Below, piece by piece: positions 15,536-23,573 of a stretch of 39,489 bases of DNA. The stretch is taken from assembly GCA_947259215.1 (NCBI GenBank), contig CAMYLJ010000033.1:1-39489 (forward strand), written 5' to 3'. Positions within the stretch are counted from its first letter, which is position 1. The number at the start of each line of letters is the position of its first letter. The notes under the pieces are model-generated. The model ran no database searches. It was not told where the DNA came from and saw only the letters and a list, made by a program, of their open reading frames with translations. The DNA comes from an uncultured delta proteobacterium. GTDB taxonomy: Bacteria > Myxococcota_A > UBA9160 > JAFDET01. The position numbers were made by a program, and so were the translations under genes.

Positions 15536-16528
15536 ATGGAGCGATTTCTGCCGATCCGACTCCTGGCCGCCGCGGCCGGATTCGCCCTGCTCGTCCCGGC
15601 CGGCGGAGCGCGGGCAGCCGCCGACACCGAGAAGATCCTGAAGCAGCTCGGCTTCCCGGCGGACACGATCGCCCAGGTGAAGGCCGGGCAGATGGTGAAG
15701 ATCGACCTCGAGTCCTCCAACGAGCGCGAGCTCGGCGTGGGGCTGGCCTTCCTGGTGAAGGAGACACCCCAGGAGCTCCGCAAGGACTTCCAAGGGGGCC
15801 TGCTGATGTCCGTGGACGCGGACGTCGAGGCCCACGGCACCATCAGCGGTGCGGGAAGCCTCGATCAGTTCGCCGGCGTGAAGCTCAGCGGCCTGGAGGA
15901 CAAGTACCGCAACGCCAAGGCGGGCGACCTGAACCTCTCGTCGGCGGAGATCGAGGCGTTCCAGGCCACGAAGGGCAAGCCCGCGTCCGCCGTCGAGGAG
16001 GAGCTGCGCAAGGCGCTCCTGGCCCGCTACCAGGCCTACCACAGCAAGGGCCTGGACGGCATCGCGCCCTACGATCGCGGCGGAAAGCAGCGCTCCGGCG
16101 CCGCCGACCTGCGCAGCGCCACCGAGGCCGCGAGCGCGGTGAAGCAGCCCGCGCCCAGCTACTACGACACCCTGCTGAACTACCCCAAGAGGCCGGCCTC
16201 GGGCTTCGAGGAGCTCTACAACTGGCAGCGCTACGAGGCGCACGGCGAGCCCGTCTACATCCTGACCCACGCCTTCTTCGTGGAGGACGGCGACGCCATC
16301 TCCGCCGTGCAGCGGCAGTTCTACGTCAGCGGCAGCTACAACGTGGAGCAGGCGATGGCCGGCTTCCTGCCGGTCTCCGAGGGAACCCTGGTGATCTACC
16401 TGAACCGGACCTCCACGGACCAGGTGGCGGGCTTCGGCGGCGGGACCAAGCGCTCCGTCGGCAAGAAGCTGATGGCCACCCAGCTCGAGGAGCTCTACAC
16501 GAAGCTCCAGAAGGCCGCGGTCAAGTAG
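15536..16528 (+). CDS. Secreted 330-aa hypothetical protein
   Basis: Predicted periplasmic protein; signal peptide through about residue 28 (cleavage near GGARAAAD). I do not recognise the family. The N-terminal part begins DTEKILKQLGFPADTIAQV and contains KIDLESSNERELGVGLAFLV. The middle holds a polar linker rich in Ala/Ser/Lys. The C-terminal part has mixed alpha/beta character (PVYILTHAFFVEDGDAIS, RQFYVSGSYNVEQAMAGFLP, EGTLVIYLNRTSTDQV), ending in a Lys-rich helix. There are no Cys and no obvious catalytic motif. It starts 21 nt after the porin stop behind AAGGAG and ends 14 nt before the amidase gene, so it is firmly within the operon. A role as binding partner of the porin is only a guess. 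Confidence 0.8.
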   Translation: MERFLPIRLLAAAAGFALLVPAGGARAAADTEKILKQLGFPADTIAQVKAGQMVKIDLESSNERELGVGLAFLVKETPQELRKDFQGGLLMSVDADVEAHGTISGAGSLDQFAGVKLSGLEDKYRNAKAGDLNLSSAEIEAFQATKGKPASAVEEELRKALLARYQAYHSKGLDGIAPYDRGGKQRSGAADLRSATEAASAVKQPAPSYYDTLLNYPKRPASGFEELYNWQRYEAHGEPVYILTHAFFVEDGDAISAVQRQFYVSGSYNVEQAMAGFLPVSEGTLVIYLNRTSTDQVAGFGGGTKRSVGKKLMATQLEELYTKLQKAAVK

Positions 16529-16542
16529 CGGAGGAAGCGAAG

Positions 16543-17307
16543 GTGAGGACGCTCGAAGAGGCGGACGTCCGCCCCATGGACCTGATCCTGTTCCGGGGCG
16601 TCGATGCCGTGAGCAACGCGATCTGCGTCGTCGAGGCCAAGAAGAAGGGCCGCGGCGACTTCTCCCACGCCGGCCTGGCCGTGACACGGGAGGTGCTCGA
16701 CCTGCCCTTCCTGGAGCCCGGCAAGGTCTACGTCTGGGAATCCACCATGAGCGCGCCGGCGGGATTCTGGTCGAAGTTCACGGATCAGGTGGGCGACGCC
16801 GAGGGCCGGGACGAGGTGCGCTTCGGGGTGCAGCTGCGGGACCTCGAGCTCGTGATCCCGGCCTACGAGGCGAGCGGCGGCCACGTGGCCTGGAGCTCCT
16901 TCGGAGGCGAGCGCCCGCCGGACGACGAGGCGCGCGCCCATCTCCACCAGCTCTACCAGGAGTACGGCCACGCGCCCTACACCGCCAACCTGCTGGAGGT
17001 CTTCGGCGTGGTCTTCCCGCACGTGCGGCACCTGCGCGACGCCTTCGACTCCGCAGAGGACCGGCTCGCCCACTTCCGGAACCACATCCTCGAGAAGGCC
17101 CATGCCCACGGCCATCGGGAAGATGGCCGCGCCGTCGAGGACTCCCACCACCACGTCTTCTGCTCGCAGTGGGTCGCCATGGTCTACCAGAGCCTGGAGC
17201 TGGTGGACATCAAGGACCCGCGGCTCGTGGCCCCGGTCGACTTCCTGGCCCACCCGCTCTTCGAGGAGCCGGTGCCGCTGGTACCGGAGGATCCGGAGAG
17301 CGTGTAG
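16543..17307 (+). CDS. Permuted NlpC/P60 (YiiX-like papain-fold) amidase/peptidase
   Basis: A 254-aa protein with the circularly permuted papain-like order: PMDLILFRGVDAVSNAI at the start, the catalytic His in GDFSHAGLAV (about residue 47), and the catalytic Cys in VFCSQWVAMVYQSL near the C-terminus (about residue 208). Members of this group cleave amide bonds in peptides, lipids or cell-wall material; the target here is unknown. There is no clear signal peptide, unlike its neighbours. A His-rich insert (KAHAHGHREDG and DSHHHVF) precedes the Cys and might bind metal. Start GTG 16543, 8 nt after GGAGG. It sits between two secreted-protein genes on the same transcript. Confidence 0.8.
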   Translation: MRTLEEADVRPMDLILFRGVDAVSNAICVVEAKKKGRGDFSHAGLAVTREVLDLPFLEPGKVYVWESTMSAPAGFWSKFTDQVGDAEGRDEVRFGVQLRDLELVIPAYEASGGHVAWSSFGGERPPDDEARAHLHQLYQEYGHAPYTANLLEVFGVVFPHVRHLRDAFDSAEDRLAHFRNHILEKAHAHGHREDGRAVEDSHHHVFCSQWVAMVYQSLELVDIKDPRLVAPVDFLAHPLFEEPVPLVPEDPESV

Positions 17308-17360
17308 AAGCGGGCCTAGACCTCGCGTATGGTGAAGTAGAACGAAGCGGAGGAATCGAG

Positions 17361-18071
17361 ATGAAGATTGGAGCATTCGCAGCGGCGTTCGCGGCCGTGG
17401 GTCTGGCCCTGACCGGCTCGGCGCCCGCCGCCGAGGAGGCCGAGGCCATCGAGGTGGTGTCCTATTCCACCTTCATCGAAGCGCATCCCTACGAGCAGAG
17501 CGTGATCTCCCAGGCGGGGGCCCTGGCGGTGGCGAACATCGGCGAGGCGCGGGTCGCGCTGTCCGAGCGCCAGTACGCCCGCGCGCGCCGGGACGTGGGC
17601 CGCGCCCACAAGGCGCTCAAGCTCGTGAAGCACGCCAGCCCGTCTCTGCGGCTGGACGACCGCATCGGCACGCTCCACCAGCGGCTGGTGGCCGGCCAGG
17701 GCGGCGATCCCGAGGATCTGGTGCCGATCTACACGGACCTCGAAGCCTACGCCCAGGTCACCAAGGTGGAGGACGTCCGGGTGGAGATCGACCGGGCCAA
17801 GGGCCACATGGCAGGAGGCGAGGTGAAGGAGGCGGCGGTCGCACTCGAGCGGGCCCGGGCCCAGATCGTGTACGTGGAGATCGACGTGCCGGTGAAGGAG
17901 ACGATCGTCAAGCTCAATCGGACCATGGTCCAGCTGCAGCGGAGGCCGCCGGACTACCTCGCCGCGGACGCGACCCTGCGCGAGGCCCAAGGGCACCTGA
18001 TGAACTTCGCCGAGATCGCGTCGATCGAGGTGGACACGGAGATCATTGCCGTCGGCGCGGGGCCCGAGTAG
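17361..18071 (+). CDS. YfdX-like secreted helical protein
   Basis: A 236-aa exported protein with signal peptide MKIGAFAAAFAAVGLALTG cleaved near APAAEE. The rest is almost entirely helical with short repeats: VANIGEARVALSERQYARAR, DVGRAHKALKLVKHASPSL, and AAVALERARAQIVYVEIDVP. This resembles the YfdX family, periplasmic proteins of unclear function linked in some bacteria to stress or virulence. The assignment is by pattern and moderately sure. No Cys. RBS GGAGG lies 7 nt before the ATG. It begins 53 nt after the amidase gene and is the last gene I place in the operator-C operon, though a separate weak promoter near TATGGT (17328-17333) cannot be excluded. Confidence 0.7.
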   Translation: MKIGAFAAAFAAVGLALTGSAPAAEEAEAIEVVSYSTFIEAHPYEQSVISQAGALAVANIGEARVALSERQYARARRDVGRAHKALKLVKHASPSLRLDDRIGTLHQRLVAGQGGDPEDLVPIYTDLEAYAQVTKVEDVRVEIDRAKGHMAGGEVKEAAVALERARAQIVYVEIDVPVKETIVKLNRTMVQLQRRPPDYLAADATLREAQGHLMNFAEIASIEVDTEIIAVGAGPE

Positions 18072-18136
18072 GCAAGACGGCAGCCGGAGGCCCCGGCGAG
18101 CTGACGCCGTGCGGATCTGACATCTTCCGCGCCAGC

Positions 18137-18238
18137 ATGGGACTCTACCTGGACATGATCGTCCTCGGGCTCCCCGGGGCGTTCCGCTCGGACCTCACGC
18201 GCGTGGCCGTGATAGCCGAGATCGGAGAGAGTGCATGA
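18137..18238 (+). CDS. Possible 33-codon leader ORF overlapping the next start
   Basis: An ATG at 18137 opens a 33-codon frame (MGLYLDMIVLGLPGAFRSDL and so on) whose TGA overlaps the ATG of the TMEM175-like gene. It has a hydrophobic N-terminus but no clear ribosome-binding site, so it may be chance. If translated, it could couple to the channel gene. Confidence 0.2.
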   Translation: MGLYLDMIVLGLPGAFRSDLTRVAVIAEIGESA

Positions 18239-18876
18239 GTGAAGCCGCGCCGAGCACCGCACCCCGTCCCGTCATGGCGCTGGACCGCACCAAGGCGCTC
18301 TCCGACGGCGTGGTGGCGATCGTCATCACCCTGATCGTCCTCAGCATCGAGGTTCCGACGGGGCAGCGCTTCGACGGTCCCGGGCTGCGCGAATTCCTGG
18401 GCAAGGTCGCGCACGACCTGCATCCCTACTTCGGCAGCTTCGCCCTCATCGCCGCCTACTGGGTGCAGCACGCCGCTCTCTTCCACTACGTCAAGCTGGG
18501 CAACCGGACCTTCGTCTGGCTGAATCTGCTCTTCCTGCTTCCGATGACGCTGATCCCCATCGCCAACGAGGCTCGCACCCAGTACCCGAGCGAGACGGTG
18601 ATCCTGGCTCTCTTCGCGACCGTGCACCTCGGCTGCCAAGGCGGCCTGATCCTGCTGTGGAGCTACGCCACGAAGGGTCGGCGGCTGGTCTCCCCGCGCG
18701 TTCCTCCGGAAGTCGTGCGCTCCATGGGGCGTCGCATGCTGGCCGCCTGCGGTCTCATCGTCGCGGCCTCCCTGGTCTCCATCCTCAACGGGTACCTGGC
18801 GACCGCGGTGCTCGCGCTCGTGCCGATCCTCAACTTCTCGCACCGCGAAGTCGACTCCCACTGGAGCGCGGAGTAA
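18235..18876 (+). CDS. TMEM175/DUF1211-family potassium channel
   Basis: A 213-aa integral membrane protein. Residues about 15-40 carry the family signature R-x-x-x-(F/L)-S-D-G-V near the start of the first helix (LDRTKALSDGVVAIVITLIV), where hydrophobic residues rather than a TVGYG loop form the pore. About six hydrophobic helices follow in the usual one-repeat bacterial layout. Bacterial members conduct K+ as tetramers; Leu in place of Phe before SDG is a small departure from the consensus. The ATG 18235 is preceded by GGAGAGAG. It is not evidently part of the adjacent pqi operon, which begins 44 nt later with its own ribosome-binding site but could be read through. Confidence 0.85.
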   Translation: MSEAAPSTAPRPVMALDRTKALSDGVVAIVITLIVLSIEVPTGQRFDGPGLREFLGKVAHDLHPYFGSFALIAAYWVQHAALFHYVKLGNRTFVWLNLLFLLPMTLIPIANEARTQYPSETVILALFATVHLGCQGGLILLWSYATKGRRLVSPRVPPEVVRSMGRRMLAACGLIVAASLVSILNGYLATAVLALVPILNFSHREVDSHWSAE

Positions 18877-18919
18877 GCGCTTTGCTAGGCTGCGCTCGAA
18901 CGCTTCAGGGAGGCCTGGG

Positions 18920-19537
18920 TTGAACGCGCCTGCGGAGGAACGCACCGCCTGCGTCGAGTGCGACCTCCTCGTCCAGATCGGGGAGCTCCAAGGCGGCGAG
19001 CGGGCCGCCTGCCCGCGCTGCGGGCACGTGCTGACGGCTCCGAAGGCCGACGGCTTGACCCGCACGCTGGCCTACGCGCTGGCGGCGTGCGTGCTGCTCG
19101 CCCTTGCCAACGCGTTCCCGTTCATCGAGCTCAAGGCGAAGGGGCTGGAGCAGGTGATGACCCTGCCGCGGACGGCGGTCGAGCTGTACCGCGACGGCTA
19201 CGCGACCCTGGCGGTGCTGGTGCTCGGGCCGATCGTGGCCATCCCCGCCCTGATGCTCGCCACCCTGGTGGCGCTGCTGGTGCCCCTGCGACACGGGCGA
19301 AAGGCGGGGTGGCTGGTTCCGGCCGGGCGCTTCCTCTTCGTGCTCGGCCCCTGGAGTATGGTCGAGGTGTTCGTGATCGGGGTGCTGGTCAGTCTGGTGA
19401 AGATCGGCGCCATGGCCTCCGTCGTGATGGGGATCTCGTTCTGGGCCTACGTCGGGTTCGCCTTCTGCTTCACCGCCGCCCTCTCGAGCCTCGACCAGCT
19501 CGAGCTGTGGCGCGAGATCGAGGCGTGTACGCCATGA
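18920..19537 (+). CDS. pqiA: PqiA/LetA-type membrane protein, first half-size subunit
   Basis: A 205-aa inner-membrane protein of the paraquat-inducible A family that works with a PqiB-type MCE protein in lipid transport between the two membranes. An N-terminal zinc-ribbon is clear: CVECD and CPRCG (two CxxC pairs), followed by about four helices (start TLAYALAACVLLALANAFPF). E. coli PqiA and LetA contain two such modules in one chain; here each module is a separate gene. Start TTG 18920, preceded by AGGGAGG. Its stop overlaps the next pqiA by 4 nt (ATGA). Confidence 0.92.
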   Translation: MNAPAEERTACVECDLLVQIGELQGGERAACPRCGHVLTAPKADGLTRTLAYALAACVLLALANAFPFIELKAKGLEQVMTLPRTAVELYRDGYATLAVLVLGPIVAIPALMLATLVALLVPLRHGRKAGWLVPAGRFLFVLGPWSMVEVFVIGVLVSLVKIGAMASVVMGISFWAYVGFAFCFTAALSSLDQLELWREIEACTP

Positions 19538-20157
19538 GCGGCTTCGCGACCGGCACCGCCGCCGCCGAGGGGCTCGCGTGCTGCCACGTCTGCCTGAAGG
19601 TGGCCCCGGATGCCCTCCACGAGTGCCCTCGCTGCGGCGCCGCGCTGCACGTGCGCAAGCCCGACAGCCTGCAACGCACCGTGGCTCTCGTGGCAACGGC
19701 CGTGCTCCTCTACATTCCCGCCAACGTGCTCCCGATCATGACGACGACCCAGCTCGGGAAGGCCACCCACAGCACCATCATCGGCGGCGTGGTGCTGCTG
19801 GTCCACCACGGCGACTACCCGATCGCCGCGGTGATCTTCATCGCGAGCGTGATGGTGCCCATCAGCAAGCTCGTCGCGCTGTCCTGGCTCTGCTGGAGCG
19901 TCTCCCGCCGCCACCCGACCTCGTATCACGAGCGGGCCCGGCTCTACCGGGCCACCGAGCTGGTCGGGAAGTGGTCCATGACGGACGTCTTCGTCGTCGC
20001 CATCCTGGTGGCGCTGATCCATCTCGGGGGCCTGCTCCTCATCACGCCGGGCCCGGCGGCGATCGCGTTCGGCGGGGTCGTGGTCGTCACGATGATCGCC
20101 GCGCACTCCTTCGACCCGCGCCTCATCTGGGATCAGCTCGGGGACGCCGATGGCTGA
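19534..20157 (+). CDS. pqiA: PqiA/LetA-type membrane protein, second half-size subunit
   Basis: A 207-aa inner-membrane protein and the second module of a split PqiA. Zinc-ribbon Cys pairs CHVC and CPRCG are followed by LQRTVALVATAVLLYIPANV and the family-typical helix and loop motifs KLVALSWLCW, GKWSMTDVFVVAILVALIHL and HSFDPRLIWDQLGDADG. The DPRLIWD ending is characteristic of the C-terminal module. ATG 19534 overlaps the first pqiA stop, and its own stop overlaps the pqiB start by 8 nt, so equimolar coupled production of the three proteins is likely. Confidence 0.93.
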   Translation: MSGFATGTAAAEGLACCHVCLKVAPDALHECPRCGAALHVRKPDSLQRTVALVATAVLLYIPANVLPIMTTTQLGKATHSTIIGGVVLLVHHGDYPIAAVIFIASVMVPISKLVALSWLCWSVSRRHPTSYHERARLYRATELVGKWSMTDVFVVAILVALIHLGGLLLITPGPAAIAFGGVVVVTMIAAHSFDPRLIWDQLGDADG

Positions 20158-21754
20158 GGCCGAGGCCCGCATCAGCCGCCCGCGTCGGCGCATCTCGACG
20201 ATCTGGCTGGTGCCGATCGTCGCGCTGGTGCTCGGCGCCTGGATGGTGATCCACACCCTGCGCAGCCAGGGCCCGGAGATCGAGATCGTCTTCTCGTCCG
20301 GGGCGAGCCTCGAGGCCGACAAGACCAAGATCAAGTTCCGGAGCGTCGAGGTGGGCCTGGTGGAGAGCGTCGGGCTGGCGGAGAACCTGGAGAGCGTCGT
20401 CGTGACCGCGCGGCTCGACAAGGAGGCGAGCCCGCTGCTGCGCGAGGACACCCAGTTCTGGGTGGTGCGCCCCCGCGTGGGCCCGGGCGGCGTCTCGGGG
20501 CTCGGCACCCTGCTCTCCGGCGGCTACATCCAGCTCGCCCCGGGGACCGGCGAAGAGGGTCGCCGCGACTTCGAGGGCCTGGACGACCCGCCGGTGACAC
20601 CGACCGGCGCGCCGGGCCTGCACTTCAAGATGGTGGGCGACCATGCGGGCTCGGTGGGAGGCGGGGATCCGATCCTGTACGAGGGCTTCCGCGTCGGGCG
20701 CATCGAGAGCGCCGAGTTCGACGTGGCCAGCCAGAAGATGCACTACGACGCCTTCATCGAGGCGCCCTACGACGACCTCGTGACCTCGGCCAGCCGCTTC
20801 TGGAACGCGAGCGGGGTCACCCTCAGCGCGACGGCGGACGGGATCAAGGTGCGGACGGCGTCGCTGGAGACGATCCTCATCGGCGGCGTGGTCTTCGGCC
20901 TGCCCGAGGGGGTGAAGCCCGGAGGCCCCGTCGAGGCCGACGAGACCTTCCGGCTCTACGAGAGCTACGCGAGCGTGAACGAGCAGCCCTATCGCTACAA
21001 CCTGGAGTACGTGGTCCGTTTCGCGCGGTCGGTGCGGGGCCTGCGTCCGGGCGCCCCGGTCGAGTACCGGGGCATCCCGATCGGACGGGTGGAGCGGGTC
21101 CTGCTGGCGGAGCTGGTGAGCGGGGGCAAGGGGCTCAGCGGCAAGGGGGAGCCGATCCCGGTGCTGATCCGGCTCGAGCCGGGCCGCTTCGAGCTGCCGG
21201 ACTCCGAGGAGGGAGTGGCGACCTTCGAGCGCGTGATCGCGGTCGCCGTCGGAAACGGCCTGCGCGCGACCCTGTCGACGGGGAGCCTGATCACCGGCAG
21301 CCTCTACGTCTCCTTCGACATGCGTCCCGACGAGCCCGCCGCCGAGATCGGCGAGTTCGCGGGCCACCCGACCCTGCCCACCGTCGGCGGCGGCCTGGAG
21401 GGGATCGAGGTGCGCGTCACCCGGCTGCTCGACAAGCTGAACGCCCTGCCCGTCGAGGATCTGCTGGACGGAGTGGACCGGCTGCTGGCGGACCTCGACG
21501 CGGTCGTGGCGAGCGACGCGACCCAGAACCTGCCCGCGTCGCTGGACGCCACCCTGGTCGAGCTGCGGCGCGCGCTCGACTCGGTCTCGGGAGACTCGGC
21601 CATGCAGGAGCGCCTGCTGCGCACCATGACCGAGCTCGACCGCACGCTCGCCGCCTTGCGGCAGCTGCTGCAATCGCTCGACGACCAGCCGAACGCCGTC
21701 ATCTTCTCCCGGGACCCGCCCGCGGATCCCGAGCCACCGGCAGGAACGCCATGA
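20150..21754 (+). CDS. pqiB: PqiB/LetB-type MCE protein
   Basis: A 534-aa periplasm-spanning MCE protein thought to form a hexameric tunnel for lipids between membranes. One N-terminal helix (ISTIWLVPIVALVLGAWMVI) is followed by three MCE domains, recognisable at about 47 (IEIVFSSGASLEADKTKIKF), about 165 (LHFKMVGDHAGSVGGGDPIL) and about 285 (VRFARSVRGLRPGAPVEYRG). A long helical C-terminal part (about 430-520) then matches the coiled needle of PqiB. Length is close to the 546 aa of the E. coli protein. It overlaps its neighbours by 8 nt on the 5' side and 4 nt on the 3' side. Confidence 0.95.
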   Translation: MAEAEARISRPRRRISTIWLVPIVALVLGAWMVIHTLRSQGPEIEIVFSSGASLEADKTKIKFRSVEVGLVESVGLAENLESVVVTARLDKEASPLLREDTQFWVVRPRVGPGGVSGLGTLLSGGYIQLAPGTGEEGRRDFEGLDDPPVTPTGAPGLHFKMVGDHAGSVGGGDPILYEGFRVGRIESAEFDVASQKMHYDAFIEAPYDDLVTSASRFWNASGVTLSATADGIKVRTASLETILIGGVVFGLPEGVKPGGPVEADETFRLYESYASVNEQPYRYNLEYVVRFARSVRGLRPGAPVEYRGIPIGRVERVLLAELVSGGKGLSGKGEPIPVLIRLEPGRFELPDSEEGVATFERVIAVAVGNGLRATLSTGSLITGSLYVSFDMRPDEPAAEIGEFAGHPTLPTVGGGLEGIEVRVTRLLDKLNALPVEDLLDGVDRLLADLDAVVASDATQNLPASLDATLVELRRALDSVSGDSAMQERLLRTMTELDRTLAALRQLLQSLDDQPNAVIFSRDPPADPEPPAGTP

Positions 21755-22329
21755 GACCCGTCGCTCTCTCGCTGACTCTCTTGCTGGTCGCGTGCGGGGG
21801 CTCGGCTCCCGTACGCACCCAGTACCTGCTGCGCGGCGAGGCGCCCGAGCGCACGGTGCGCGTAGAGGGGGCCGCGCGGGTAGGTCTGTCCCGGGTGGTG
21901 GTGGCGCCCTACCTGGACCAGTCCGGCATCGTGGTGGAGAGCGCCGGGCGCGAGATCCAGGCCGCGCGCAACCACCAGTGGGCCGAGCCGCTGCAGGACG
22001 GCCTGCGGCTGCTGCTGCGCGCCGAGCTCTCGACCGCGCTCGGGGAGGAGGTCGGCCTCGACCCCGCCGACCGCAGCCGCTGGCAGCACGACGTGCAGGT
22101 CTTCGTGGAGCAGCTCCACGGCAGCATGGCGGGCCGCGCCATGCTGGTGGCGGACTACCGGATCGAGTCCCGGGCGAAGCCGGGAGAGATCGCCGAGTAC
22201 CGCTTCGCGCGCTCCCAGGCCCTGGCCCGCGAGGGCTACGCCGGCCTGGTGGACGCCGAGGCCGAGCTGGTGGGCCAGCTGGCCCAGGCGATCGCGGCCT
22301 CCCTGCGCGAGATCGGCGAGGCGCCTTAG
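21751..22329 (+). CDS. pqiC: PqiC-type outer-membrane lipoprotein
   Basis: A 192-aa lipoprotein of the PqiC/ABC-transport-auxiliary family, expected to anchor or cap the PqiB tunnel at the outer membrane. The lipobox LLLVACGGS gives Cys14. TQYLLRGEA and VGLSRVVVAPYLDQSGIVV, followed by RNHQWAEPLQDGLRLLLRAEL, are the usual family pattern. The ATG overlaps the pqiB stop by 4 nt, completing the operon pqiA-pqiA-pqiB-pqiC. The second pqi operon of this window (36763-39421) has no such gene. Confidence 0.92.
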   Translation: MRPVALSLTLLLVACGGSAPVRTQYLLRGEAPERTVRVEGAARVGLSRVVVAPYLDQSGIVVESAGREIQAARNHQWAEPLQDGLRLLLRAELSTALGEEVGLDPADRSRWQHDVQVFVEQLHGSMAGRAMLVADYRIESRAKPGEIAEYRFARSQALAREGYAGLVDAEAELVGQLAQAIAASLREIGEAP

Positions 22330-22333
22330 GCGG

Positions 22334-23470
22334 TCACTCGTCCGACGCTCCGGCGATCTCGTGGAACCAGCGGGCGTGGATCTGGTCGTACAGGCCGTTC
22401 TCGACGATCCGCAGGATGGCGCGATCGAGCGCCTCCCGGTGCGGGCTCTCCTCGGGGAGCAGCAGCGCGGCCTTGCTTCTCGTGAAGCGCGGCCCGGCGA
22501 GAACGGCGCGGCCCTTTCCGTCGTGCCGGACGTAGTACGACGCCATGGCCCACTCGTGGACGATCGCGTCGAGCTCCCCGGCCGTCATGGCGTCGAAGAG
22601 CCCGCCGGGCGTCGGGTACAGGATGGGGTCGACGCCCCGAAGGCGGACGCGCTCCACGACGGGGGTCCCGGCGAGGAGTCCCACCTGGTGACCGCGCAGG
22701 TCGTCGACGGTCCGAATGCCCGGGTCCAGGTGTCTCACGGTCACCGCGGCCGAGACGCTGCCGATGAACAGGGTGACCAGGAACAGTGCCCCGAACATCC
22801 AGAGCAGTGCCACGGCACGGCCCAGGGCCCCTCTGGGGACGGCGTCGCCGTATCCCACGGTCGTGGCGGTGACACACGCCCACCAGAATGCGTCGTAGAT
22901 GCCGTGGCGGTACCCGGGACGGAAGTTGGAATCGGGCCGCTTGCGTTCGATCAGCCAGATGGCGTGAGCGACCACGATCACCACGAGAAACGCGGCAGCG
23001 AGGAGTTCCAGCAGGTAGGTCGCTCGCAGGAGCGTGCGCAGCGATCGCGGCCCGCCGATCCCGGTGGACGCGACGATCTGTGCCCCGGTCTCGTAGATCC
23101 CGCGGCTGTAGTCGTACTCGGCCTCCAGCTCGCTGAGCTGCGGAATCGGCGCCGCGGTCAGGTCCGCAGCGCCGCTTCTCAGCTTCTCGAGTCCCGCGGC
23201 CAGTGCCTCGACCTCGATCAGCTCGTACGGCAGATCGGCCTCCGTCAGGATGGCCTCGACGACTTCGCAGCCGAAGCCGCTGAGCACGTTCCCGGTCTTG
23301 AAGCAGAGGGGCACCGCCTCCCACCACACGACGCGGAGCGGCCGCAGCTCGCCTTCCGGCTGCTCCTGGGCGAAGGCGACGCTGCCCGCAGAGAAGGCGA
23401 TGCCCATGGCGAGGCAGGCGACCGACACGGCCCGCGTCCGTGGCCAGCGCCACGTGTGGATTCCGTACAT
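22334..23470 (-). CDS. GluR0-like ligand-gated potassium channel
   Basis: A 378-aa membrane protein with the layout of prokaryotic ionotropic glutamate receptors. After a signal peptide (cleavage near VAFAQEQ) comes the first half of a periplasmic amino-acid-binding domain (VVWWEAVPLCFKTG to about 130). Then follow a helix (about 140-165), a pore loop with the K+ selectivity filter TVGYGD (residues 204-209), a second helix (LLWMFGALFLVTLFIGSV), and the second half of the binding domain (DLRGHQVGLLAGTP to FDAMTAGELDAIVHEWAM). GluR0 of Synechocystis has the same order and a TVGYG filter. The ATG is preceded by GGGAGG. The ligand is presumably an amino acid or other small anion. Convergent with pqiC. 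Confidence 0.9.
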   Translation of the reverse strand: MYGIHTWRWPRTRAVSVACLAMGIAFSAGSVAFAQEQPEGELRPLRVVWWEAVPLCFKTGNVLSGFGCEVVEAILTEADLPYELIEVEALAAGLEKLRSGAADLTAAPIPQLSELEAEYDYSRGIYETGAQIVASTGIGGPRSLRTLLRATYLLELLAAAFLVVIVVAHAIWLIERKRPDSNFRPGYRHGIYDAFWWACVTATTVGYGDAVPRGALGRAVALLWMFGALFLVTLFIGSVSAAVTVRHLDPGIRTVDDLRGHQVGLLAGTPVVERVRLRGVDPILYPTPGGLFDAMTAGELDAIVHEWAMASYYVRHDGKGRAVLAGPRFTRSKAALLLPEESPHREALDRAILRIVENGLYDQIHARWFHEIAGASDE

Positions 23471-23537
23471 CGGCGACCTCCCGTGTGATGCCCCGCTCCA
23501 AGCCGGACTGGATCCAACAGCCCATGGCTAGGGATCC

Positions 23538-23548
23538 GGGGACGTTCC
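23538..23548. repeat. Single end of the palindromic repeat family, copy 3
   Basis: GGGGACGTTCC matches exactly the outer ends of the elements at 3461 and 6556, but no partner arm follows. It is probably a decayed or half element. It sits between the glutamate-receptor-like gene and the TetR gene, again in an intergenic gap. Confidence 0.5.
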
Positions 23549-23573
23549 TCGCATGCATTCCCCAGGGGGCGGG

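Noticed and set aside
12464..16687. A 1407-codon open frame on the minus strand
   Set aside because: It runs antisense through seven recognisable genes and is rich in Arg, Gly, Ala and His without any domain; long antisense frames are expected at this GC content.
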